A DNA stretch of 64,000 nt, from the NCBI GenBank assembly GCA_964646035.1, contig CAZYDJ010000001.1, positions 1 to 64,000 on the forward strand, given 5' to 3'. This document shows positions 26,785 through 34,566 of this stretch, piece after piece. The notes beneath the pieces were generated by a model. It saw nothing but the letters and a program-made list of their open reading frames with translations. It was not told the DNA's origin and made no database searches. The DNA comes from CAYLMM01 sp964646035 (lineage in GTDB: Bacteria > Krumholzibacteriota > Krumholzibacteriia > LZORAL124-64-63). Made by a program: the position numbers and the translations under genes. Numbering within the stretch: position 1 is the stretch's first letter; each line of letters begins with the position of its first letter.

Positions 26785-27144
26785 TCAGTTGCAGTCGCAA
26801 CTCCCGCAGCCGCCTTCGCCGCACTCGCCGGCGTTGCCGATCTGAACCGTATATCCCTTGCGGAAACCGTCATCGACGAAGTCGATCGACACTCCACCGC
26901 CCTGGGTGACCATGGATTCCACTTCGGGCTCCATGATGAACGTCCAGTCCTGGAGCTTGAATTCCCGATCCTGTTCCTTGGGCTCGTCCAGAGCCATGCC
27001 CACAGAGGGCCCGCCTCAGCCAAAACCCTGGAAATATACCCTGATCGTCTGCGGTCCTTCCTTGGCGGAGATGTCCAGATCACCGAGAGCCTGGGCCGCC
27101 GCAGGAGAGATCCTGATCAAATCGGTTTGATTCACTTCCACCAT
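26785..27144 (-). CDS. HesB/IscA-like selenoprotein with in-frame TGA (Sec43)
   Basis: Read through one TGA (27016-27018), the frame from ATG 27144 to 26785 gives a single 119-residue protein. It begins MVEVNQTDLIRISPAAAQAL, then IRVYFQGFG-U-GGPSVG, then MALDEPKEQDREF, and ends GGCGSCDCN. This is the HesB/IscA-type layout. The TGA falls exactly where relatives have the first metal-binding Cys (FxGFGCGGP). HesB-like proteins with Sec at this site are a known bacterial selenoprotein family. A 5-bp hairpin with loop UGGAC lies 21-35 bases after the TGA, within the range of bacterial SECIS elements. The alternative, a truncated 42-residue ORF or a GTG start at 27003, would split a conserved domain. 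No selA, selB or selC lies in the window. Likely role: iron-sulfur or redox chemistry (inferred). Confidence 0.85.
26981..26995 (-). promoter_or_regulatory. Candidate bacterial SECIS hairpin
   Basis: On the minus strand GGCTC-TGGAC-GAGCC forms a perfect 5-bp stem with a 5-base apical loop, 20 bases after the in-frame TGA. The loop has G at its second position, 27 bases after TGA. Both the distance and the loop G agree with the general bacterial SECIS model. It lies inside the coding sequence, as expected in bacteria. Confidence 0.65.
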
Positions 27145-27247
27145 CCCGTGACGTGAGAGACCGTGTTTTGTTGACTTCTCCAACAATAATCAAGCGATGT
27201 CGAATCTGCAAACCTTCTAATACTAAATCGGCCTATTCGGTCTTGTA

Positions 27248-30200
27248 TCATGCCTTCCCCGGTCCTTCGTTGTTCGAGGTCAATCCCAGCAACCGCTTGG
27301 CGTCCTCCATCAGCAGATATCCCACCGGAACCAGAACCAAGGTGATCACGGTCGCGAAAAGAACACCGAACCCCAGGCTGATGGCCATCGGGATCAGGAA
27401 ACGCGCCTGCAGGCTTTTCTCCAGCAGCATCGGCGTCAAGCCGGCGAAAGTCGTCAGGGAGGTCAGGACAATGGGTCGGAAACGGCGGACTCCGCTGGCC
27501 AGCACGGCCTCGTTCAACCCCATGCCTTCGGCGCGGCACCTGTTGATGAAATCGATCATGATCAACGAGTCGTTCACCACGACTCCGGTCAGCGCTACGA
27601 CTCCGAACATGCTCAACAAAGTCAGATCCCATCCCATCAGCACGTGGCCGAGGACGGCGCCGACGAATCCGAAAGGAATCGCGGACATGATGATCACCGG
27701 CTGGGCGTAGGATCGGAAAAGCACCGCCAACAGGGCATAGATGGCCAGCAGGGCCACCAGGAATCCCTGGCGCATGCTTTCGAGGGACTCCGCGCGATCC
27801 CGCTCTTCCCCCTCGAAAGAGACCCTCAGGCCCGGGAACTCGGCCAGCAGATCAGGCAATGCCTGCTTCTGCATATCGGCCAGCACCTCGCCCGCGTTGG
27901 TGACGTTCTGGTCCACATCCGCCTCGACATTGACGATGCGGCGACGGTCGACCCTGTCGACGGAGGCGTAGCCGCGGCCGGTCTCGACAATCGCGACCCG
28001 GCGAAACGGTATCTCGGTCCCGGCCGGAGTCCGGATCATCATATTCTCCAGATCCCCGACAGAACGACGTTCTCCACGCGGATAGCGGACCATGACCCTG
28101 ACATCGTCGCGTCCGCGCTGGATGCGCATCGCCTCGTCGCCATAGAATCCCTGCCTCACCTGGCGGGCCATGTCCTGCAGGGTGAGGCCCAAAGTCCTGG
28201 CCTCGGGCAACAGTGAAAGCTTCAGCTCGACCTTGCCCTCTTCATAGCTGTCCCTGATGTCCTGCACTCCGGGATACTCTTCGAGGATCTCCTCGAGCCT
28301 GGCGGCCGCTGCGGTCAGCCGGCCGGAATCCTCGCTCGACAACTGCAGCTGCAGCGCCGCGCTGCCGTGAAAGAGATTCGAGGTGAACGTCACCGATTTC
28401 GCCCCGGTCAGCGGCCCGGTCAGTTCACGCCAGCGGGTGACCAGTTCGTTGCTCGATATGCTGCGTTTCTCGCCGGCAAGCAATTCGACGTTGATCTCCG
28501 CCTTGTGCGATCCGAGGAATGTCGTCTCGGCGGCGGTTCCCGGCCGATTGGCCCCGCCGCCTCGCGGCTGGAAGCCGATTGTCGATAGGACATGGCGGAT
28601 GATGGGCTCTTCCGCGTCGTCGCGACCGCCATCGACATCCGACCGCAGTTCTTCCAGCGCCGCCTCGATCCGGCCCACCACCTTGTCGGTCTGGGCGAGG
28701 GTCGTCCCGGCGGGCATGTCGATCACGCAGAGCATGTTGTCGGAATCGATCTTGGGCATGAACGTGAAGCGGATATGACCGCCCCCGACGAAACCCGCCA
28801 ACAGCAGGATGATCGCCACCGCCGCCGCCAGCACGACTCCGCGGTGATGAGCGGCGTATTCGAGCGTCGGCCGGTAGGAGCGGTCGATAAAGAACTTGAA
28901 GCTGCGGCTGAAGCGTCCCTGCAGACCGCCGATGCTCCACCGGCTGCGTTCATCCTTCGAATCGTCGAGGTGCAGAGCGGACCTGGGGATGGTCGAAAGG
29001 TGGGCGGGGAGGATGAACAGGGCCTCCACCAGCGACACCACGAGAACGGCGATCACCACCACGGGGACCTGCCCCATGAACTTGCCCATCATCCCTTCGA
29101 CCTGCGAAAGCGGAAAGAAGGCGAAGATGGTGGTCAGAATGGCGATGATCACCGGGGCGGCCACCTCCCGGGTTCCGATCACGCTGGCCCGCAGCCCGGT
29201 CTCGCCCTTCTCGCGATGAGTGAAGATGTTCTCGCCCACCACTATCGCGTCGTCGACCACCAGTCCCAGAACGATGATCAGCGCGAACATCGAAATCATG
29301 TTCAGGGAGGCTCCGAAACCGGGAATTATCCAGAAGCCGCCGAGGAAGGAAATGGGAATGCCCAGGGCGACCCAGAACGCCAGCCGCGGCTGGAGGAAAA
29401 GGGATAGGCAGAAGAACACCAGCACCAGTCCGATCGCTCCGTTCTTGAGCATCAGGTTCATCCGGCCCCGGTAGATGTCGGAACGATCCGCCCAAACGCC
29501 TATTTCCACACCTTCGGGCATCGAATCGCTCTTGTTCCGGACGTACTCGTGCACCGAGTCGGTGACCTCGAGTATTCCCTGCTCGGAAACGCGGTAGACC
29601 GACACCACCGATGCCGGACTGCCGTCGAACCACGTGCGCGTATCGACATCCTGGAAATCGTCGCGGATGTCGGCGACCTCGCCCAGGGTCAGCCGCGTAC
29701 CGTCGGGGCGGGTCAGGACGGCGATCCCGGCGAATTCATCGCCGCTGTAGCGCTGGCCCTTGGTTCGAACCAGGATTTCGCCGGCGTCGGTCTTGACGCT
29801 GCCGCCGGGCATATCGAGGCTGCCGCGACGAACCGCGTCGGTCACCGCGTCGAAAGAGAGTCCGTAACGGCGCAGCGAATCCTCGCCGATCTCGATCGAG
29901 ATCTCGTAGGGGCGGGTGCCGACGAGCTGGGCCTGGGTCACCACGCCGTCCGCGAGCAGATCGTCGCGAACCCGGTCGGCAAGCACCTTCAGCGTCTTTT
30001 CGTCCGCGTCGCCGTGGATGACGATGTCGATTGCCTGCTCGGAAGACTCCATCAGGTTGATGACCGGTCTCTCGGTCTCCTCGGGGAAAGTGATGATCTG
30101 GTCGACGGCCTGTTTGATGTCGTCGAGGACCTTTTCGGCGTCGGCGTCGGTGTTGATCTCGGCCATCACCATTCCGGACCCCTCGACCGACAGGGAGGTG

Positions 30201-30442
30201 ATCCGCTTGATGCCGTCGATGCTCTCGATGGCCTCCTCGACCCGGATGCAGACCGATTCCTCTACTTCCTCGGGGCTGGCCCCGAGGTAGACGATGCTGA
30301 CCGAGACCATGTCCAGATCGATCTCGGGGAAAAGCTCCTGCTTGATCGTGAGCGCCGAGATGATCCCGGCCAGAACCAGGAAGATCATCAGGAGATTCGC
30401 TGCCACATGGTTGTCGGCGAACCAGTCGATCAATCCCTTCAC
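27248..30442 (-). CDS. RND efflux transporter, inner-membrane permease
   Basis: This 1064-residue protein has the AcrB/MdtC-like plan. An N-terminal helix (NHVAANLLMIFLVLAG) precedes porter subdomains with FPEIDLDMVSVSIVYLGASPEEVE. Eleven further helices include the TM4 proton-relay motif VLGLVVDDAIVVGENIF. A second copy has PFGFVGAVLGHVLMGWDL and VNDSLIMIDFINRCRAEG. It pumps hydrophobic or toxic compounds outward using proton flow, in a tripartite complex with the adaptor and outer-membrane factor encoded upstream. Its start overlaps the adaptor stop by 4 bases. The length is normal. The substrate cannot be read from the sequence. Confidence 0.95.
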   Translation of the reverse strand: MKGLIDWFADNHVAANLLMIFLVLAGIISALTIKQELFPEIDLDMVSVSIVYLGASPEEVEESVCIRVEEAIESIDGIKRITSLSVEGSGMVMAEINTDADAEKVLDDIKQAVDQIITFPEETERPVINLMESSEQAIDIVIHGDADEKTLKVLADRVRDDLLADGVVTQAQLVGTRPYEISIEIGEDSLRRYGLSFDAVTDAVRRGSLDMPGGSVKTDAGEILVRTKGQRYSGDEFAGIAVLTRPDGTRLTLGEVADIRDDFQDVDTRTWFDGSPASVVSVYRVSEQGILEVTDSVHEYVRNKSDSMPEGVEIGVWADRSDIYRGRMNLMLKNGAIGLVLVFFCLSLFLQPRLAFWVALGIPISFLGGFWIIPGFGASLNMISMFALIIVLGLVVDDAIVVGENIFTHREKGETGLRASVIGTREVAAPVIIAILTTIFAFFPLSQVEGMMGKFMGQVPVVVIAVLVVSLVEALFILPAHLSTIPRSALHLDDSKDERSRWSIGGLQGRFSRSFKFFIDRSYRPTLEYAAHHRGVVLAAAVAIILLLAGFVGGGHIRFTFMPKIDSDNMLCVIDMPAGTTLAQTDKVVGRIEAALEELRSDVDGGRDDAEEPIIRHVLSTIGFQPRGGGANRPGTAAETTFLGSHKAEINVELLAGEKRSISSNELVTRWRELTGPLTGAKSVTFTSNLFHGSAALQLQLSSEDSGRLTAAAARLEEILEEYPGVQDIRDSYEEGKVELKLSLLPEARTLGLTLQDMARQVRQGFYGDEAMRIQRGRDDVRVMVRYPRGERRSVGDLENMMIRTPAGTEIPFRRVAIVETGRGYASVDRVDRRRIVNVEADVDQNVTNAGEVLADMQKQALPDLLAEFPGLRVSFEGEERDRAESLESMRQGFLVALLAIYALLAVLFRSYAQPVIIMSAIPFGFVGAVLGHVLMGWDLTLLSMFGVVALTGVVVNDSLIMIDFINRCRAEGMGLNEAVLASGVRRFRPIVLTSLTTFAGLTPMLLEKSLQARFLIPMAISLGFGVLFATVITLVLVPVGYLLMEDAKRLLGLTSNNEGPGKA

Positions 30443-31605
30443 TGATTCCCACCTCCGGCGACCCGCACCTTCATCCCCTCGGTCACGACGTCCAACTGCG
30501 AGACGACGACTCTTTCACCGGGCTCGATATCGCTGAGGATCAGCGCCTCTTCGCGGTCCATCCGCACGATATCGACAGCCTGGATGCGGAGCAGATCCTG
30601 ATCGTCGACGGTCCAGACCGTCCCGTCCGGGCGCAGCCCGGAACGCGGTATGCCTCTCGCTCCGGGAACGGTGCGCCCCTCGATCGCCGCGGATACGAAC
30701 ATCCCGTCCAGAAGCCGGGCGCCGGCCGCCGCCTCGCCCTCGCCGTCGACAGCTATGATCACGTCGACCATGCGGGAGCGTTCGTCCAGGACGCCGCCGA
30801 CGCGGACGATCCTCCCCGACCAGCGTCGCTCGCTGCCGGCGAAGTCCGTCGAGATCTCGACCCGGGCGCCCGGCCCGTCTCCGGGCAGGTCGAAGAACGC
30901 CAGATCCGCATCGGAAAGCGGCACGGTCACCTCGGCCGTTTCGGCGGCGTAGATCGAAGCCAGCTCGGAACCGGCGCGGACGTACTGTCCGACATCCACC
31001 GATTCTTGCACTACGCGACCGGCGAAAGGAGCCGTGATGGTGCAGCGTTCGAGGTCGAGCCTGGCCTTGGCCAATCCGGCCCCGGCGGAAGCCAGATCGG
31101 CTCGCGCGAGGTGGAGTTGCGGCTCGTGCCTGACCAGAGAGTTCGGCTCCGGAAGCGGTTTGGCGGCGCCTTCCTTCACCTGGATCCACTCGCGCAGGGC
31201 GATTTCCGCCTCCTGCTCCGCCCGCGCCATTTCGTATTCTCCGCGAGCGACCTGGGCCGCCGCCATTTCCACGGCCAGCTCATAGTCCGCGGTATCGATC
31301 CGCAACAGGGTATCGCCGGCCGCGAACGATCCGCCGGAGGCCAATGCGGGAGACTTGCCGAGCACCACTCCGGAAACCTGGGGCACGATCGAGATCCGTT
31401 CGCGGGCCGCGACATTGCCGTAACCGGTCACCACTACCCGGGGCGTCTCGTCGGTGACCGTGAAGATTTCGACCACCGGCAGCACTGGCGAGGCCGGACG
31501 CTTGGGAGGGCTCGGCCGCAGCGCGATCATGGCCACTGCTCCGATCAGGCCGACAGCGACAATGGCCAGCGGCAGCACTCCCCGGGGCAAACTCATTCGG
31601 CTCAT
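30439..31605 (-). CDS. RND efflux periplasmic adaptor (membrane fusion protein)
   Basis: This 388-residue protein has an N-terminal membrane anchor (LPLAIVAVGLIGAVAMIAL). The lipoyl-like halves are VVVTGYGNVAARERISIVPQVSG and ITAPFAGRVVQESVDVGQYV, separated by a helical hairpin rich in Ala and Glu. The beta-barrel domain (AEVTVPLSDADLAFF) follows. It bridges the RND pump and the outer-membrane channel. It lies 15 bases after the channel gene and overlaps the pump gene by 4 bases. Confidence 0.93.
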   Translation of the reverse strand: MSRMSLPRGVLPLAIVAVGLIGAVAMIALRPSPPKRPASPVLPVVEIFTVTDETPRVVVTGYGNVAARERISIVPQVSGVVLGKSPALASGGSFAAGDTLLRIDTADYELAVEMAAAQVARGEYEMARAEQEAEIALREWIQVKEGAAKPLPEPNSLVRHEPQLHLARADLASAGAGLAKARLDLERCTITAPFAGRVVQESVDVGQYVRAGSELASIYAAETAEVTVPLSDADLAFFDLPGDGPGARVEISTDFAGSERRWSGRIVRVGGVLDERSRMVDVIIAVDGEGEAAAGARLLDGMFVSAAIEGRTVPGARGIPRSGLRPDGTVWTVDDQDLLRIQAVDIVRMDREEALILSDIEPGERVVVSQLDVVTEGMKVRVAGGGNQ

Positions 31606-31620
31606 CAGCCAGCTCCTAGA

Positions 31621-33111
31621 TCAGTTGCGCGGCGCATCCGCGACATCGGTTCTTGTTCCCGCGGCGGAATCCTGATCCGGCCGCACATCCCACGGACCGC
31701 CCAGGGCCTGGATCAGGTCCACCCGCACTCTTCTGACCAGCCCCTCGGCCCGCAAAAGTTCACTTTCCGCCAGATGCAACTGACGCCGCGCATCCAGTAC
31801 TGTCAGATAGGGATCCAGGCCTTGCCGGTATCGATCCCGGGCAACGTCCAGCGACCGCTCGGCGTGGCCGACGCTTTCGCGCAGGAAGCCGCGGCGAATG
31901 TCCTGGAGCCGGCCCGCGGTCAGGGCAGCCTCGACATCCCGGAATCCGTTGAGCAGCACTCCGGCATAGGCGGCCCGCGCCTGCTCGGCCCTTCCTTCGG
32001 CCGCGTCGACTTGGGCGGTGCGGGCGCCGCGGTTCAGCAACGGCATGGTCAGATTACCGACCAGACTCCATACCGAGGCTCCGTCGGTGATCAGATTATC
32101 CAGTTCGGGCGATGAATATCCTGCGTTTCCGGTCAGTGACAGGCGCGGGAAAAGATCGGCCTTCGCGGCGCCGATCCTTTCGCCGGCCGCCCGCAACGAC
32201 ATCTCGGCGGCGACAACGTCGGGACGACGCCCGAGCAGATTCGCCGGCAGACCGGCCGGGACCGGCTTCAATTCGGGCAACTGGGCCAGCGCCTCCCCCT
32301 CGGCGGCGATCCGGCCCGCGGGATACCTGCCCACGAGAATCTCCAACGCCCTTCTGGCCACAGCCAGATCCTCTTCCCACTGCACCCTGCGGGCCCGGGC
32401 CGACGCCAGCGCCTGCCGGGACTGATGCACATCCAGCGAAGCCGAGACGCCTCCGGCATATCGATCCTCGACCATATCCAGGCTGGACGCCCAGCTCTCT
32501 TCGGTGCGAACACTCAGGTCCCTCTGACCTTCCGCCTCGCTCACCATCAGCCAAGCCCGCACCACATCCGCCGCCAGTCCCTGCCTGACCGCGATCCTGT
32601 TCGCCTCGACGGCCATCAGATCCGCCCAGCCGGCGCGACGCGTGCGGGAGAGACGACCCCAGAGATCGAGTTCCCAGGACGCATTCGCCGAGGCGTCGTA
32701 AAGAGTGCTGTAGATCGAGCCGCGCCCACCGAAACGGGCCATCGTGAGCTTGCTCCGACTGGCGCTACCCCCGATCTCGACCGAAGGCAGGCTGTTCGAC
32801 CCGGCGGCCTTCAACTGCGCGCGGGCCTCGGTCACCCTGCCCGCCGCGGCCATCAGATCGGGGCTCGCCGCGAAAGCTTCCTCGACCAGCGAATCCAGGC
32901 GGGCGGAGCCGAAATCACGCCACCATCCGTAGGCCGGATCATCGCCGACAACGCTATCGGCGGCATGATCGGCAACGTATCCGCCCGGCACCGGCACGTC
33001 CGCGGGACGCACGTAATCCGGACCCACCGCACATCCCGCCGCGGCGATCAGCGCGGCCAGCGCGACCGGCGCGACGACGCCTCCGATCACCGTTTTCAGG
33101 CTGAGGTTCAA
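31621..33111 (-). CDS. Outer-membrane efflux lipoprotein (NodT/TolC family)
   Basis: This 496-residue protein has a lipobox (LIAAAGC, lipidated Cys followed by AVGPDYVRP, the NodT/OprM start). Two internally repeated helical domains follow (SLVEEAFAASPDLMAAAGRVTEARAQLKAAGS... and NLLGRRPDVVAAEMSLRAAGERIGAAKADLFPRLSLTG). It forms the outer-membrane exit duct of the pump. Its start overlaps the TetR stop by 4 bases, so the four genes are one operon. Confidence 0.93.
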   Translation of the reverse strand: MNLSLKTVIGGVVAPVALAALIAAAGCAVGPDYVRPADVPVPGGYVADHAADSVVGDDPAYGWWRDFGSARLDSLVEEAFAASPDLMAAAGRVTEARAQLKAAGSNSLPSVEIGGSASRSKLTMARFGGRGSIYSTLYDASANASWELDLWGRLSRTRRAGWADLMAVEANRIAVRQGLAADVVRAWLMVSEAEGQRDLSVRTEESWASSLDMVEDRYAGGVSASLDVHQSRQALASARARRVQWEEDLAVARRALEILVGRYPAGRIAAEGEALAQLPELKPVPAGLPANLLGRRPDVVAAEMSLRAAGERIGAAKADLFPRLSLTGNAGYSSPELDNLITDGASVWSLVGNLTMPLLNRGARTAQVDAAEGRAEQARAAYAGVLLNGFRDVEAALTAGRLQDIRRGFLRESVGHAERSLDVARDRYRQGLDPYLTVLDARRQLHLAESELLRAEGLVRRVRVDLIQALGGPWDVRPDQDSAAGTRTDVADAPRN

Positions 33112-33788
33112 GATCCTACCCCTTGTTCCGTCTCGCCGGCGAATGCCTCGGCTCCGGTTGCGCTGAGCCGCGAGACGTGATCGACAACCATTTCGATGAA
33201 TTCCTCGTGATCATCGGGGAAGATGCCGGCTGAAATCGCGTCCACGTCCACGCCCAGGCCCGTCCGCCGCGCATACCAGCGCATCATGAAGAAGAGCAGT
33301 TGTCCGATGGCGCTCATCACGATCCAGCCCATGCGCCTGGGCAGGATGTCGGGCCGGGCTTCGGCCAGGATCTCCATCATGATCCGCTGGACCGGTTGGA
33401 TCAATTCGGCCTGCAGAATACCTGACGCGTGCCCCTGGGTATGGGCTTCGCGTGCGAAAAGCCGCAGCGAGGTCTCCCAATGCGAGGGGTCGAGGGTGTC
33501 GCGGATGTGGGCGTCGATCACGGCGCGGATAATCGCTTCGAGATCGGGCGTTTCGCTGCGGGCGCGCAGTTCCTCCAGCGAAGAAATGATGCGGTCGCGC
33601 TTGGGCGCCATTCTGCGCCGGATGACCTCCTCGTAGAGGCCTTCCTTGCCCCGGAAGTGATAGTTGACGGCGGCCAGATTGGCCTCCGCCTCGCCGGCGA
33701 TTTCACGAACGGATACTCCGTCCAGTCCTCTTTCGGCGAAGAGCCTTTCGCCGACATCGAGCAACCGTTCCCGTGTCGATTCCTTCAT
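33108..33788 (-). CDS. TetR/AcrR family transcriptional regulator
   Basis: This 226-residue protein has the TetR helix-turn-helix (RERLLDVGERLFAERGLDGVSVREIAGEAEANLAAVNYHF, residues about 5-45) and a C-terminal ligand domain of the CecR/YbiH type (residues 85-215). The start at 33788 has GGGGGA 9 bases upstream; starts 3 or 10 codons earlier are weaker. It heads the RND operon, so it most likely represses its own transcription and that of the pump until a pump substrate binds. An inverted repeat upstream is the likely operator. Confidence 0.92.
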   Translation of the reverse strand: MKESTRERLLDVGERLFAERGLDGVSVREIAGEAEANLAAVNYHFRGKEGLYEEVIRRRMAPKRDRIISSLEELRARSETPDLEAIIRAVIDAHIRDTLDPSHWETSLRLFAREAHTQGHASGILQAELIQPVQRIMMEILAEARPDILPRRMGWIVMSAIGQLLFFMMRWYARRTGLGVDVDAISAGIFPDDHEEFIEMVVDHVSRLSATGAEAFAGETEQGVGS

Positions 33789-33827
33789 CTGGAACATCCC
33801 CCGCGGCCTGAGAATCACATCAATATA

Positions 33828-33862
33828 AATTCGAACGTTAACTTAAAACGTACGTTTGAATT
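33828..33862. promoter_or_regulatory. Operator-like inverted repeat and promoter of the efflux operon
   Basis: AATTCGAACGT (33828-33838) and ACGTTTGAATT (33852-33862) are inverted copies with 10 of 11 matches, centred 57 bases before the TetR start. Within the right half ACGTACGT is also palindromic. A weak promoter (GTTTTA, 16 bases, TATATT, minus strand) overlaps it, as expected for autorepression. The island is AT-rich compared with its surroundings. Confidence 0.65.
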
Positions 33863-33926
33863 CGTCCAGCATAAAAACATGTAAATCAGGATCGCGCCCG
33901 TCCGCCACCCGCAAATACCGATGGAT

Positions 33927-34412
33927 CTACTGGTTATCGTAGGATTCGATCGAGTCTTCGCTGACATCGAGCTCGACGCCGGCCTGGGCGAACATCTCGC
34001 GGGTCTCGGCCCCGGCGTGATATCGCTTCCGGGCGACCACCCGTTTGATGCCGACGTTGATGATCAGCATGGCGCAGATGCGACAAGGCTCCATGCTGCA
34101 GTAGAGGGTCGATCCGTCGAGGGAGATTCCGTAGCGGGCCGCCTGGCAGACGGCGTTCTGCTCGGCGTGGATGGTGCGCATGCAGTGGACGCTTTCCGCG
34201 CCCTGGTCGTCGATAACCTTTTTCAGCAGATGTCCGACCTCGTCGCAATGGGGCAGCCCGGCGGGGGATCCGACGTAGCCGGTGGCCACGATGCGCCGGT
34301 CCTTGACGATGATGCAACCGCTCATGCCGCGGTCACAGGTGGCTCGCTTGGCCACCTCGGCCGTCAGGCCCAGGAAATACTCGTCCCAGCTCGGCCGGCT
34401 GTGAATTCCCAT
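33927..34412 (-). CDS. Deoxycytidylate (dCMP) deaminase family protein
   Basis: This 161-residue protein has the cytidine/deoxycytidylate deaminase zinc motifs TIHAEQNAV (His and catalytic Glu) and MEPCRICAMLIINVGIKRVV (two Cys ligands). It also has the N-terminal PSWDEYFLGLTAEVAKRATCDR of the ComEB/dCMP deaminase family, with extra conserved His and Cys (LPHCDEVGH, SVHCMRTIHAEQ) that hold a second zinc in relatives. It converts dCMP to dUMP for thymidylate supply. It is a monocistronic gene downstream of the secreted protein at 34567 but after that gene's terminator. Confidence 0.9.
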   Translation of the reverse strand: MGIHSRPSWDEYFLGLTAEVAKRATCDRGMSGCIIVKDRRIVATGYVGSPAGLPHCDEVGHLLKKVIDDQGAESVHCMRTIHAEQNAVCQAARYGISLDGSTLYCSMEPCRICAMLIINVGIKRVVARKRYHAGAETREMFAQAGVELDVSEDSIESYDNQ

Positions 34413-34498
34413 GTCCCCTCCGTTGCGATGCTCCGGACCGGCGCCAGCCGCCGGTCTTCAAGGCGATCACGTTAGTCCCGCACGGCCGCGCAGACCAG

Positions 34499-34532
34499 AA
34501 AAAAGCCCCGGGAGGAAGATTCCCCCCGGGGC
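34499..34532 (-). terminator. Rho-independent terminator
   Basis: GCCCCGGGaGG pairs with CCcCCCGGGGC around aagatt (one mismatch), followed on the minus strand by six T. It ends the transcript of the gene at 34567-36528. Confidence 0.88.
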
Positions 34533-34566
34533 CGTGTCGCCGAGCCTACGCTCGTAAGCAGCAGTG

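Noticed and set aside
26785..27003. Separate 72-residue gene starting at GTG 27003
   Set aside because: It begins in the middle of the HesB-like domain. Reading through the TGA restores the full conserved N-terminus from ATG 27144.
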